Shown piece after piece: positions 52,176 to 60,404 of a DNA stretch of 64,000 nt. Location: assembly GCF_006715395.1 (NCBI RefSeq), contig NZ_VFNC01000001.1, forward strand, positions 1,860,001-1,924,000, written 5' to 3'. Position 1 is the stretch's first letter; every line of letters begins with the position of its first letter. The DNA comes from Streptomyces sp. SLBN-31. GTDB lineage: Bacteria > Actinomycetota > Actinomycetes > Streptomycetales > Streptomycetaceae. Below the pieces are notes generated by a model that worked only from the letters and a program-made list of their open reading frames with translations, searched no databases and was not told the origin of the DNA. The translations under genes were made by a program, and so were the position numbers.

Positions 52176-53978
52176 ATGGCTGTGGATCAACTCCCGGGAC
52201 AGGTACGGGAGTTCGCGAACTACCTGAGCGGCCTGCTGGCACGCCTGGACCAGCGTGGCGGCTGGTGCGCGGTGTTCTGGCAGCGCGACCCCGACGGCAT
52301 GCGGGCCTGTCTCGACGGGCGCGAGGTGCCGCCCTGGGACGTCATGGAGGCGCTGCTGCACGACCTCGCGGCCGCGTTCGGCCCCGGCGCGGCCGCCCCG
52401 GAGCAGGAGCGGGCCCGCGCACTGCACACCGCAGCGCTCACCGCGTACGACGCCCGGCCCGGCGGCCGGGACGCCCTGAGCGACCGGCTCGACGTGATGC
52501 TCCGCGAACAGCGCTACGCGGCCGAACGGCAGGCCGGGCTGGGCCGCCTCCTCGCCTCCGCCGCCACCCGCCAGGAGGCCGAAGCCCTCCGCCTCGACCT
52601 CGCCTGGGCCCGCGACGACCACGACCGCGCCACCGCCCGGTGCGCCGAACTCCGCGCCCGCATGGCCGAGGCGGATCGGCGCGCAGCGGGCGAACGGGTG
52701 TCGGCGCTCCGTCACGGCCATCTGCCGGAGAGTGCCGGGTACCGCGTCGACGCCACCCCACCGAGAGATGCCGCACCGTCCGGCGACGCCACCCCACCGA
52801 GAGATGCCGCACCGTCCGGCGACGCCTGGGCGGGCCGAGGGACCGCGGGCGCGGACGACGGTGCGCGTCGGCAGACCGGGCCGTACCACTCCGGCGCTCC
52901 GGCCACGCGGCCGAACTCCGCCCCGCGCGCCGCCGCCGCATCGGCCTCGCACTCCCCGGACCCAGGGTTCCGGACCCCGTCCCAGGCACCCGACCTGCGC
53001 GAACGGCACGACCCGCACGCTCGCGAAGCCCCCGGAGCCGCGGGCCCCGCGCCCGCTCCCACCCCGTTCGCTCCCGAAGCCTCCGTCTTCGAAGCCCGCG
53101 GTTCCGATCCCCACGCCTTCGATGCCCGCGGTTCCGAGGCTCGCGGTTTTCATCCCGCCGCCCCCGAGGCTTCCGCACTCGAAGTTCCGGGGGCAGAAGC
53201 CCCGGCCCCCGAAGCCCCCACCCCTGAAACCCCCGCCCCCAAGCAACGCAAGCGCCGCCGCGGTAGCGCTCGGTTCGCCGGGATGGTGGAGGAGGCCGCT
53301 TCCGTCGTCGCGCCGCCGGCAGGCGTGCCCGGCGCTGCCGCTGCCGGTCCTGCCGCCACCGGGGGCCGCACCCCGCGCGGAGCCCGGTTCGCCGGGGCCG
53401 AGGAGGCTTCCGAGTGGCGGCCGGAGCCCGAGGCGGAGCCGGTGGACGCGGCCGGGCCGCGGGAGGTGGCCGAGGCGGTCGGGAGGCTGGTGCGGCTGCG
53501 TGCCGAGGGACGCAGCGGTGACGCGCACGCGCTGCTCGTCGAGGCCGCGCACTGGCCCGCCGCCCGGTTCCCGCTGCTCGCCGTGGAACTGCACGAGAAA
53601 GGGCTCGGCTTCGACTGGACGACACTGCTGTGGGAGGCCGCCTCGCTGCCCGCCGACCGGCTGGTCGCCGCGGCGGACGCGCTGGTCGCGGCGGGGCGTG
53701 CGGCCGACGGCGAGCAGATCCTGCGGCAGGGCGTCGTCCGGCCCGCCGCGGAGATCGGGCAGGCCGTGCTGGGCCTCGCGGCCGAAGGGCGACGGCGCGA
53801 GGTCGGCGCGCTGCTCGACGCCTACGTCCGAGTCCGCACCCCGGAGGAGGCGGCCCGCAGCGCGGAGCCCGATCCCGGCACCCTCGTACCCCTTCTGCTG
53901 GAGGCGGCGCACGGTGTGTCGGACGAGCGACACTGGGATCTGGTGCACGCCCTCCGGGTAGCCGGTTTCACCGTCTGA
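52176..53978 (+). CDS. Large hypothetical protein with a Pro/Ala-rich middle
   Basis: 600 residues. Residues 1-170 are a helical domain (VREFANYLSGLLARLDQRGG, WCAVFWQRDPDGMRACLDGR, LRLDLAWARDDHDRATARCA). Residues 180-400 are low complexity with repeats: a 12-residue unit (ATPPRDAAPSGD) in two tandem copies, and several ARGS/PHAF units. Residues 420-600 form a helical domain (VGRLVRLRAEGRSGDAHALL, LLWEAASLPADRLVAAADAL) resembling TPR-like arrays. The N-terminal domain often follows an XRE HTH in Streptomyces proteins, and here such a regulator is the upstream neighbour. Function unknown. The ATG at 52176 fits the coding pattern. Confidence 0.7.
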   Translation: MAVDQLPGQVREFANYLSGLLARLDQRGGWCAVFWQRDPDGMRACLDGREVPPWDVMEALLHDLAAAFGPGAAAPEQERARALHTAALTAYDARPGGRDALSDRLDVMLREQRYAAERQAGLGRLLASAATRQEAEALRLDLAWARDDHDRATARCAELRARMAEADRRAAGERVSALRHGHLPESAGYRVDATPPRDAAPSGDATPPRDAAPSGDAWAGRGTAGADDGARRQTGPYHSGAPATRPNSAPRAAAASASHSPDPGFRTPSQAPDLRERHDPHAREAPGAAGPAPAPTPFAPEASVFEARGSDPHAFDARGSEARGFHPAAPEASALEVPGAEAPAPEAPTPETPAPKQRKRRRGSARFAGMVEEAASVVAPPAGVPGAAAAGPAATGGRTPRGARFAGAEEASEWRPEPEAEPVDAAGPREVAEAVGRLVRLRAEGRSGDAHALLVEAAHWPAARFPLLAVELHEKGLGFDWTTLLWEAASLPADRLVAAADALVAAGRAADGEQILRQGVVRPAAEIGQAVLGLAAEGRRREVGALLDAYVRVRTPEEAARSAEPDPGTLVPLLLEAAHGVSDERHWDLVHALRVAGFTV

Positions 53979-54123
53979 CGACCGCCTGACAACCTGCGCA
54001 GAATCCGCCGACACCCTCCAACCACCGGCCCCTCCGATCACCCACAGGAGTGCGAAACATGATCGACTCAGCGGGTTGACGGCGATGGTCTTGGCAAGGC
54101 TCTCCCGGAGGCTTACGTTCATC

Positions 54124-54153
54124 CCTCTACGGCCGTGTCTACGGGCGTAGAGG
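54124..54153. promoter_or_regulatory. Inverted repeat upstream of the pyrimidine operon
   Basis: CCTCTACG (54124-54131) and CGTAGAGG (54146-54153) form a perfect 8-bp inverted repeat with a 14-bp centre that holds a further TCTACGG. It lies 30 bp before the ATG at 54183 and could be an operator for the adjacent PucR regulator or an RNA hairpin. Confidence 0.4.
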
Positions 54154-54182
54154 CTCTGACGTCCCCGCCGAAGGAGCAGCTC

Positions 54183-55025
54183 ATGGCCAACGTCGTACGT
54201 GCCGCTCTGGTCCAGGCCACCTGGACCGGCGACACCGAGTCCATGGTGGCGAAACACGAGGAGCACGCCCGCGAGGCGGCCCGACAGGGTGCGAAGGTCA
54301 TCGGCTTCCAGGAAGTGTTCAACGCCCCCTACTTCTGCCAGGTCCAGGAACCCGAGCACTACCGCTGGGCCGAGCCCGTGCCCGACGGGCCGACCGTCCG
54401 TCGGATGCAGGACCTCGCCCGGGAGACGGGCATGGTCGTCGTCGTCCCGGTCTTCGAGGTCGAGCAGTCCGGTTTCTACTACAACACCGCCGCCGTGATC
54501 GACGCCGACGGCACCTTCCTCGGCAAGTACCGCAAACACCACATCCCGCAGGTCAAGGGCTTCTGGGAGAAGTACTACTTCAAGCCGGGCAACATCGGCT
54601 GGCCGGTTTTCGACACGGCGGTCGGCAAGGTCGGCGTCTACATCTGCTACGACCGCCACTTCCCCGAGGGCTGGCGACAACTCGGCCTCAACGGAGCCCA
54701 GTTGGTGTACAACCCGTCGGCCACCCACCGCGGCCTGTCCTCCTACCTCTGGCGGCTGGAACAGCCCGCCGCGGCCGTCGCCAACGAGTACTTCGTCGCC
54801 GCCATCAACCGCGTCGGCCAGGAGGAGTACGGCGACAACGACTTCTACGGGACGAGCTACTTCGTCGACCCGCGCGGCCAGTTCGTCGGCGACGTCGCCA
54901 GCGACTCCAAGGAGGAACTCGTCGTCCGCGACCTGGACTTCGACCTGATCCAGGAAGTGCGCCAACAGTGGGCGTTCTACCGCGACCGACGACCCGACGC
55001 CTACGAGGGGCTGGTGCAGCCGTGA
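54183..55025 (+). CDS. Nitrilase-family amidohydrolase (beta-ureidopropionase-like)
   Basis: 280 residues. The carbon-nitrogen hydrolase triad is visible: Glu in GFQEVF, Lys in GKYRKHHIPQ and Cys in ICYDRHFPEGW. The FPEGWR and NPSAT segments match actinobacterial N-carbamoyl-beta-alanine amidohydrolases. It would convert N-carbamoyl-beta-alanine to beta-alanine, CO2 and ammonia, the last ring-derived step of reductive pyrimidine degradation. The ATG at 54183 has AAGGAG upstream. The next gene overlaps its stop by 4 bp. A close paralogue lies at 58048. Confidence 0.86.
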   Translation: MANVVRAALVQATWTGDTESMVAKHEEHAREAARQGAKVIGFQEVFNAPYFCQVQEPEHYRWAEPVPDGPTVRRMQDLARETGMVVVVPVFEVEQSGFYYNTAAVIDADGTFLGKYRKHHIPQVKGFWEKYYFKPGNIGWPVFDTAVGKVGVYICYDRHFPEGWRQLGLNGAQLVYNPSATHRGLSSYLWRLEQPAAAVANEYFVAAINRVGQEEYGDNDFYGTSYFVDPRGQFVGDVASDSKEELVVRDLDFDLIQEVRQQWAFYRDRRPDAYEGLVQP

Positions 55026-56302
55026 GCGACCTCTACGCACGCCATCGATCCGTCCTGCCGGACTGGCTCGCCCTCTACTACGAGGACCCGATCGAGATCA
55101 CCCACGGCGAGGGCCGCCACGTCTGGGACTCGGACGGCAACAAGTACCTCGACTTCTTCGGCGGCATCCTGACCACGATGACCGCGCACGCGCTGCCCGA
55201 GGTGACGAAGGCGGTGAGCGAGCAGGCGGGCCGCATCCTCCACTCGTCGACCCTCTACCTCAACCGTCAGATGGTGGAACTCGCCGAGCGCATCGCCCAG
55301 TTGAGCGGCATCCCGGACGCCCGCGTCTTCTTCACCACCTCCGGCACCGAGGCCAACGACACCGCGCTGCTGCTCGCCACCACCCACCGGCGCAGCAACA
55401 CGATCCTGGCGATGCGCAACAGCTACCACGGCCGCTCCTTCAGCGCGGTCGGCATCACCGGCAACCGCGGCTGGTCACCGACCTCGCTGTCCCCGCTGCA
55501 GACGCTCTACGTCCACGGCGGCGTCCGCACCCGCGGCCCGTACGCCTCCCTGAGCGACGCCGACTTCATCGCGGCCTGCGTCGACGACCTCAAGGACCTC
55601 CTCGGCCACACCCGCCCGCCCGCGGCCCTGATCGCGGAACCGATCCAGGGCGTCGGCGGCTTCACCTCGGGCCCGGACGGCCTGTACGCGGCCTTCCGCG
55701 AGGTCCTCGCCGAGCGCGGCATCCTGTGGATCGCCGACGAGGTGCAGACCGGCTGGGGCCGCACCGGCGACCACTTCTGGGGCTGGCAGGCACACGGGCA
55801 GAACGGACCGCCGGACATCCTGACCTTCGCCAAGGGCATCGGCAACGGCAGCTCCATCGGCGGTGTCGTCGCCCGCGCCGAGATCATGAACTGCCTGGAC
55901 GCCAACAGCATCTCGACGTTCGGCGGCACCCAGATCACCATGGCGGCGGGCCTGGCCAACCTCACCTACCTGCTGGAACACGACCTGCAGGGCAACGCCC
56001 GGCGGGTCGGCGGTCTGCTCATGGAACGGCTTCGGGCCGTCGCCGCGCAGGTTCCGCACGTACGCGAGGTGCGCGGGCGCGGTCTGATGCTCGGCGTCGA
56101 ACTGGTCAAGCCGGGGACGGACCGGGCCGATCCGGACGCGGCGGCCGCCGTGCTGGAGGCGACCCGCGCGGGCGGGCTGCTGATCGGCAAGGGCGGCGGC
56201 CACAACACCAGCGCCCTGCGCATCGCCCCGCCGCTGTCGCTGACCGTCGCGGAGGCCGAGGAGGGCGCCGCGATCCTCGAATCCGCTCTGAGGAGCCTGT
56301 AG
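55022..56302 (+). CDS. Class III (omega) aminotransferase, PLP-dependent
   Basis: 426 residues. It has HVWDSDGNKYLDFFGGILTT near the N-terminus, TSGTEANDTAL for PLP phosphate binding, NSYHGRS, AEPIQGVGGF, WIADEVQTGWGRTG and the PLP lysine in LTFAKGIGNG. The family acts on omega-amino groups; in this operon the likely substrate is beta-alanine or beta-aminoisobutyrate with pyruvate. The GTG at 55022 overlaps the preceding stop (GTGA), so the two genes are translationally coupled. Confidence 0.88.
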   Translation: MSDLYARHRSVLPDWLALYYEDPIEITHGEGRHVWDSDGNKYLDFFGGILTTMTAHALPEVTKAVSEQAGRILHSSTLYLNRQMVELAERIAQLSGIPDARVFFTTSGTEANDTALLLATTHRRSNTILAMRNSYHGRSFSAVGITGNRGWSPTSLSPLQTLYVHGGVRTRGPYASLSDADFIAACVDDLKDLLGHTRPPAALIAEPIQGVGGFTSGPDGLYAAFREVLAERGILWIADEVQTGWGRTGDHFWGWQAHGQNGPPDILTFAKGIGNGSSIGGVVARAEIMNCLDANSISTFGGTQITMAAGLANLTYLLEHDLQGNARRVGGLLMERLRAVAAQVPHVREVRGRGLMLGVELVKPGTDRADPDAAAAVLEATRAGGLLIGKGGGHNTSALRIAPPLSLTVAEAEEGAAILESALRSL

Positions 56303-56332
56303 TAGCCGTGCGCTGAGCAAGGGAAGACCCTG

Positions 56333-57892
56333 ATGACCACCACCTTCGGGACCCTCGAACCCGCGCTGTCGGTGCGCCAGGTGCTGACCCTGGAACGGGT
56401 GCTCGCCGGGGAGCCCGAGGTGGTGGCCGGCGCGGGCCAGCTCGACCGGCCGGTGCGCTGGGTGCACGTCGCCGAGGCACCCGACGTGGGCGTGATGCTC
56501 AGCGGCGGCGAGATGGTGCTCACCACCGGGGTGCTGCTCGCCGGCGACGAGGAGAAGCAGGCCGAGTACATCCGGTCCCTGCACCGCGCCGAGGCGGCGG
56601 CCGTGGTCCTCGGCCTGGGACGCGCCTTCCCGGCGCCCCCGGACGTGATGCGCCGGGCAGCCGAGCGGTGCGGGCTGCCGATGGTCGTCCTGCACCGGCC
56701 CTTCCCCTTCGCCGAGCTGACGGAGGAGGTCCAGGCCCGGCTGGTGCGGCGGAAGTTCGCCGCCGTCAGCCTGTCGGAGTCCGTACGGACCGCCCTGACC
56801 GGCCTCATCACCGCCGGCGCCCCGCTGCAACGCCTCCTCGACGAGGTCGCCCAGCACAGCGCCTGCCCGGTCGTCGTCACCAACCTCGCCCACCGCGTCC
56901 TGGCCACCGCCGGGGAACGGCCGGCCGTGGACGACGTCCTGCGCGACTGGGAGCGCATCGCCAGGCAGGCCGGCGGCAGCGAGGGCGACGGCTGGATCCG
57001 CGCCGAGCTGGGCGGACGCGGAGAACGCTGGGGACAGATCGTGCTGTGCGGGCACCGCGGGGACACCGCCACCGGACGGCTGCTGGCCGACCGGGCGGCC
57101 GAGGCCCTCGTCCTGCACCGCATGCTCGGCGGCAACTCCGCCCACACCTGGGAGGAGCAGTCGGCGCAGAGCCTGCTGACCGACCTCGTCAGCGGGGTCG
57201 TACCGGCACGGCAGCTGCTGCCCCGCGCGCGGGCCGCCGGGCTGCCCGTCAACCGGCGCACCTTCGTGCCGCTGGTCGTCCGGGACGGCGAGCCCGCCCA
57301 ACTGGAGCGGGTGCTGAGGATGTTGGGACTGCCCGGCATCGTCGCCGAGCTGGCCGACGGGGCCACCGCCGTGCTGCTGAGCCTGGCGCGGGACCAGGAC
57401 GCCACCGTGCTCGTGGCCAACTTCGCGGCCCGGCTGCGCTCGGAGGCCGCCCGGACGGCCGTGGCCGCCGCCGACCCGCGCACCGCCTGGGACGACGTGC
57501 CCGCCGGACTGCGCGAGGCCCAGCACGTCGCCGACGCCGTGGCGGACTCCTCGGCCGCCCTCGACCTCCCGGCCGTCGTCCGCCTGAGGGACGTACACCT
57601 GCGCGGCCTGATCCGACTGCTGCGGGACGACCCGCATGTGCAGTCGTTCGCGGAGCGGGAGCTGGACGGGCTGCTGTGCTCGGGTGACGACGACCTGCTG
57701 CCGGTGCTGCGCACCTACCTCGCCACCGGCCGCAACAAGTCCCGCACCGCCCAGCTCCACCACGTCTCCCGGCCGGCGCTCTACCGCCGGCTGGAGGCGA
57801 TACAGGGCCGGCTGGGCGTGGACCTCGACGACTTCGAGCAGGCGGCCTCGGTGCACATCGCGCTCCTCGCGCATGACGCGCAACAGGGGTGA
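56333..57892 (+). CDS. PucR-family transcriptional regulator
   Basis: 519 residues. The N-terminal PucR domain (LSVRQVLTLERVLAGEPEVV, VRWVHVAEAPDVGVMLSGGE, EMVLTTGVLL) precedes a GGDEF-like middle. The C-terminal HTH (LLPVLRTYLATGRNKSRTAQ, LHHVSRPALYRRLEAIQGRL) is the PucR/CdaR type. Such regulators control purine, pyrimidine or amino-acid catabolism and respond to pathway metabolites. It sits within the locus it probably controls, 30 bp after the aminotransferase. Direct-repeat pairs follow in the next promoter region. Confidence 0.9.
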   Translation: MTTTFGTLEPALSVRQVLTLERVLAGEPEVVAGAGQLDRPVRWVHVAEAPDVGVMLSGGEMVLTTGVLLAGDEEKQAEYIRSLHRAEAAAVVLGLGRAFPAPPDVMRRAAERCGLPMVVLHRPFPFAELTEEVQARLVRRKFAAVSLSESVRTALTGLITAGAPLQRLLDEVAQHSACPVVVTNLAHRVLATAGERPAVDDVLRDWERIARQAGGSEGDGWIRAELGGRGERWGQIVLCGHRGDTATGRLLADRAAEALVLHRMLGGNSAHTWEEQSAQSLLTDLVSGVVPARQLLPRARAAGLPVNRRTFVPLVVRDGEPAQLERVLRMLGLPGIVAELADGATAVLLSLARDQDATVLVANFAARLRSEAARTAVAAADPRTAWDDVPAGLREAQHVADAVADSSAALDLPAVVRLRDVHLRGLIRLLRDDPHVQSFAERELDGLLCSGDDDLLPVLRTYLATGRNKSRTAQLHHVSRPALYRRLEAIQGRLGVDLDDFEQAASVHIALLAHDAQQG

Positions 57893-57985
57893 AACATACG
57901 ACGACCTGGGAAAACGGCGGTGAAACATGGGCCCACGACAGGGTGACACCGTGACACGCGGCACCGCCGCAGACGTGACACCGTG
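57888..57985. repeat. Two pairs of direct repeats in the hydA-side promoter region
   Basis: GGTGAAACAT occurs at 57888-57897 and 57919-57928 (31 bp apart). GTGACACCGTG occurs at 57943-57953 and 57975-57985 (32 bp apart). Both spacings are close to three helical turns. They lie between the PucR gene and the second amidohydrolase gene (start 58048), making them candidate regulator sites. Confidence 0.55.
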
Positions 57986-58047
57986 CAACTCAAAGCCTCT
58001 TTCCGGACTTCCTAGTCTTCTCGCACACCGAGCGACCGGAGGTCCCG

Positions 58048-58890
58048 ATGAGCAGAGTGATTCGTGCCGCCCTCTTCCAGACCGCGTGGACGGGCGACAA
58101 GGAGTCGATGATCCAGGTGCACGAGCAGGCGGCCCGGGACGCGGCCGCGCAGGGCGCCCAGGTCCTGTGCTTCCAGGAGCTGTTCTACGGACCCTACTTC
58201 TGCCAGGTCCAGGACAAGGCGTTCTACGAGTACGCGGAGCAGGTCCCGGACGGCCCGATCGTCAAGCGCTTCCAGGCGCTGGCCAGGGAGCTGGGCCTCG
58301 TCCTGATCCTGCCGATGTACGAGGAGGAGCAGCCCGGCGTCCTCTACAACACGGCCGCCGTGATCGACGCGGACGGGTCCTACCTGGGCAAGTACCGCAA
58401 GCATCACATCCCCCAAGTCCCGGGCTTCTGGGAGAAGTTCTACTTCCGCCCCGGCAACGTGGGCTGGCCGGTCTTCGAGACGGCCGTCGGCCGGATCGGC
58501 GTCTACATCTGCTACGACCGCCACTTCCCGGAGGGCTGGCGGGCGTTGGGCCTGGAGGGCGCCGAGATCGTCTTCAACCCGTCGGCCACCTCGCGCGGAC
58601 TGTCCCGCTACCTCTGGCAGTTGGAGCAGCCGGCGGCGGCCGTCGCCAACGAGTACTTCGTCGGCGCGATCAACCGGGTCGGTGTGGAGGACCTGGGCGA
58701 CAACGACTTCTACGGGACCTCCTACTTCGTGGACCCGGAGGCCCAGTTCGTCGGCGAGGTCGCCTCCGACAAGGAGACCGAACTCGTCGTACGCGACCTG
58801 GACCTGGCCAAGCTGCGCGAGGTCCGCGACCGCTGGCAGTTCTTCCGGGACCGCCGGCCCGACGCGTACGCCCCGATAACGGCGCCTTAG
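58048..58890 (+). CDS. Nitrilase-family amidohydrolase (beta-ureidopropionase-like), second copy
   Basis: 280 residues, the same length as the protein at 54183 and easily aligned with it. The Glu (CFQELF), Lys (GKYRKHHIPQ) and Cys (ICYDRHFPEGW) are all present. Differences cluster at residues 40-75 and at the C-terminus. With hydA 99 bp downstream it is the better candidate for N-carbamoyl-beta-alanine hydrolysis; the two copies may differ in substrate (carbamoyl-beta-alanine versus carbamoyl-beta-aminoisobutyrate, or a hydantoin-derived product). The ATG at 58048 has GGAGG upstream. Confidence 0.87.
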   Translation: MSRVIRAALFQTAWTGDKESMIQVHEQAARDAAAQGAQVLCFQELFYGPYFCQVQDKAFYEYAEQVPDGPIVKRFQALARELGLVLILPMYEEEQPGVLYNTAAVIDADGSYLGKYRKHHIPQVPGFWEKFYFRPGNVGWPVFETAVGRIGVYICYDRHFPEGWRALGLEGAEIVFNPSATSRGLSRYLWQLEQPAAAVANEYFVGAINRVGVEDLGDNDFYGTSYFVDPEAQFVGEVASDKETELVVRDLDLAKLREVRDRWQFFRDRRPDAYAPITAP

Positions 58891-58910
58891 CAGCCGGCAG
58901 TCGTCCCCGT

Positions 58911-58959
58911 GCCCCGACGGGGCGCGGGGAACTGCGCGACCAGCCCCCGACGACCCGCA
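58911..58959. repeat. Dispersed Streptomyces intergenic repeat
   Basis: GGGGCGCGGGGAACTGCGCG and the following GACCAGCC... match a short sequence that I recall recurring, often partly palindromic, in intergenic regions across Streptomyces genomes. Here it lies between the second amidohydrolase gene and hydA. Its origin and role are not known to me; a hairpin (CCCCGACGGGG) forms at its left end. Confidence 0.5.
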
Positions 58960-58989
58960 CTTTTCGACAACCGAACGGAGCGTGAACCC

Positions 58990-60393
58990 ATGGTCGGCCG
59001 CACCCTCGTCCGCGGCGGTCTCGTCATCACCGCATCCGACGAACTCCACGCCGACGTCCTCATCGAGGACGGCCGCATCACCGCCCTGGCTGTCGCCGGC
59101 ACTTCCGCCGCCGAGGCCTTCACCGCCGAGCGGACGATAGACGCCACCGGGAAGTACGTCATCCCGGGCGGTGTCGACGCCCACACCCACATGGAGCTGC
59201 CGTTCGGCGGCACCTTCGCCTCCGACACCTTCGAGACCGGCACCCGGGCCGCCGCCTGGGGCGGCACCACCACGATCGTCGACTTCGCCGTGCAGAGCGT
59301 CGGGCACTCCCTGCGCGAGGGGCTGGACGCCTGGCACGCCAAGGCCGAGGGTAACTGCGCGATCGACTACGGCTTCCACATGATCGTCTCCGACGTCAAC
59401 CAGGAGACGCTGAAGGAGATGGACCTGCTCGTGGAGGAGGGCGTCACCTCCTTCAAGCAGTTCATGGCCTACCCCGGCGTCTTCTACTCCGACGACGGCC
59501 AGATCCTGCGCGCCATGCAGCGCTCCGCCGAGAACGGCGGCCTGATCATGATGCACGCCGAGAACGGCATCGCGATCGACGTGCTCGTGGAACAGGCGCT
59601 GGCCCGCGGCGAGACCGACCCGCGCTACCACGGCGAGGTCCGCAAGGCCCTGCTGGAGGCCGAGGCCACGCACCGCGCCATCAGGCTCGCGCAGGTCGCG
59701 GGCGCGCCGCTGTACGTCGTGCACGTCTCGGCGATGGAGGCGGTGGCCGAGCTGGCGCGGGCGCGCGACGAGGGGCTCCCGGTGTTCGGCGAGACCTGCC
59801 CGCAGTACCTGTTCCTGTCGAGCGACAACCTCGCCGAGCCCGACTTCGAGGGCTCGAAGTACGTGTGCAGCACACCGCTGCGGCCGAAGGAGCACCAGGC
59901 CAAGCTGTGGCAGGGGCTCAGGACGAACGACCTCCAGGTCGTCTCCACCGACCACTGCCCGTTCTGCTTCGTGGGCCAGAAGGAACTGGGGCGCGGCGAC
60001 TTCTCGAAGATCCCGAACGGCCTCCCCGGCGTCGAGAACCGCATGGACCTGCTCCACCAGGCCGTCGTCGACGGGCACATCAGCCGCCGCCGCTGGATCG
60101 AGATCGCCTGCGCCACCCCCGCCCGGATGTTCGGCATGTACCCGAAGAAGGGCACCATCGCCCCCGGCGCCGACGCGGACATCGTCATCTACGACCCGAA
60201 CGCCGAGCAGGTCATGTCCGCCGAGACGCACCACATGAACGTCGACTACTCGGCCTACGAGGGGAAGCGCACCACCGGCCGGGTCGAGACGGTCCTCTCG
60301 CGCGGCGAACCCGTCATCACCGAGCGGGAGTACACCGGACGCGCCGGACACGGCGTCTACACCCCGCGCTCCACCTGTCAGTACCTCAACTAG
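58990..60393 (+). CDS. hydA: Dihydropyrimidinase / D-hydantoinase
   Basis: 467 residues of the amidohydrolase superfamily. Metal and active-site motifs appear in order: GVDAHTHMELPF (HxH), SFKQFMAYPG (carbamylated Lys), MMHAENG and YVVHVSAMEA (His ligands), STDHCPFCF (Asp). It opens dihydrouracil or dihydrothymine (or hydantoins) to the N-carbamoyl-beta-amino acid, which the flanking nitrilase-family enzymes then hydrolyse. The ATG at 58990 has GGAG about 10 bases upstream. It is followed after 11 bp by the LLM oxidoreductase gene. Confidence 0.93.
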   Translation: MVGRTLVRGGLVITASDELHADVLIEDGRITALAVAGTSAAEAFTAERTIDATGKYVIPGGVDAHTHMELPFGGTFASDTFETGTRAAAWGGTTTIVDFAVQSVGHSLREGLDAWHAKAEGNCAIDYGFHMIVSDVNQETLKEMDLLVEEGVTSFKQFMAYPGVFYSDDGQILRAMQRSAENGGLIMMHAENGIAIDVLVEQALARGETDPRYHGEVRKALLEAEATHRAIRLAQVAGAPLYVVHVSAMEAVAELARARDEGLPVFGETCPQYLFLSSDNLAEPDFEGSKYVCSTPLRPKEHQAKLWQGLRTNDLQVVSTDHCPFCFVGQKELGRGDFSKIPNGLPGVENRMDLLHQAVVDGHISRRRWIEIACATPARMFGMYPKKGTIAPGADADIVIYDPNAEQVMSAETHHMNVDYSAYEGKRTTGRVETVLSRGEPVITEREYTGRAGHGVYTPRSTCQYLN

Positions 60394-60404
60394 GAGTGGC
60401 GCAC

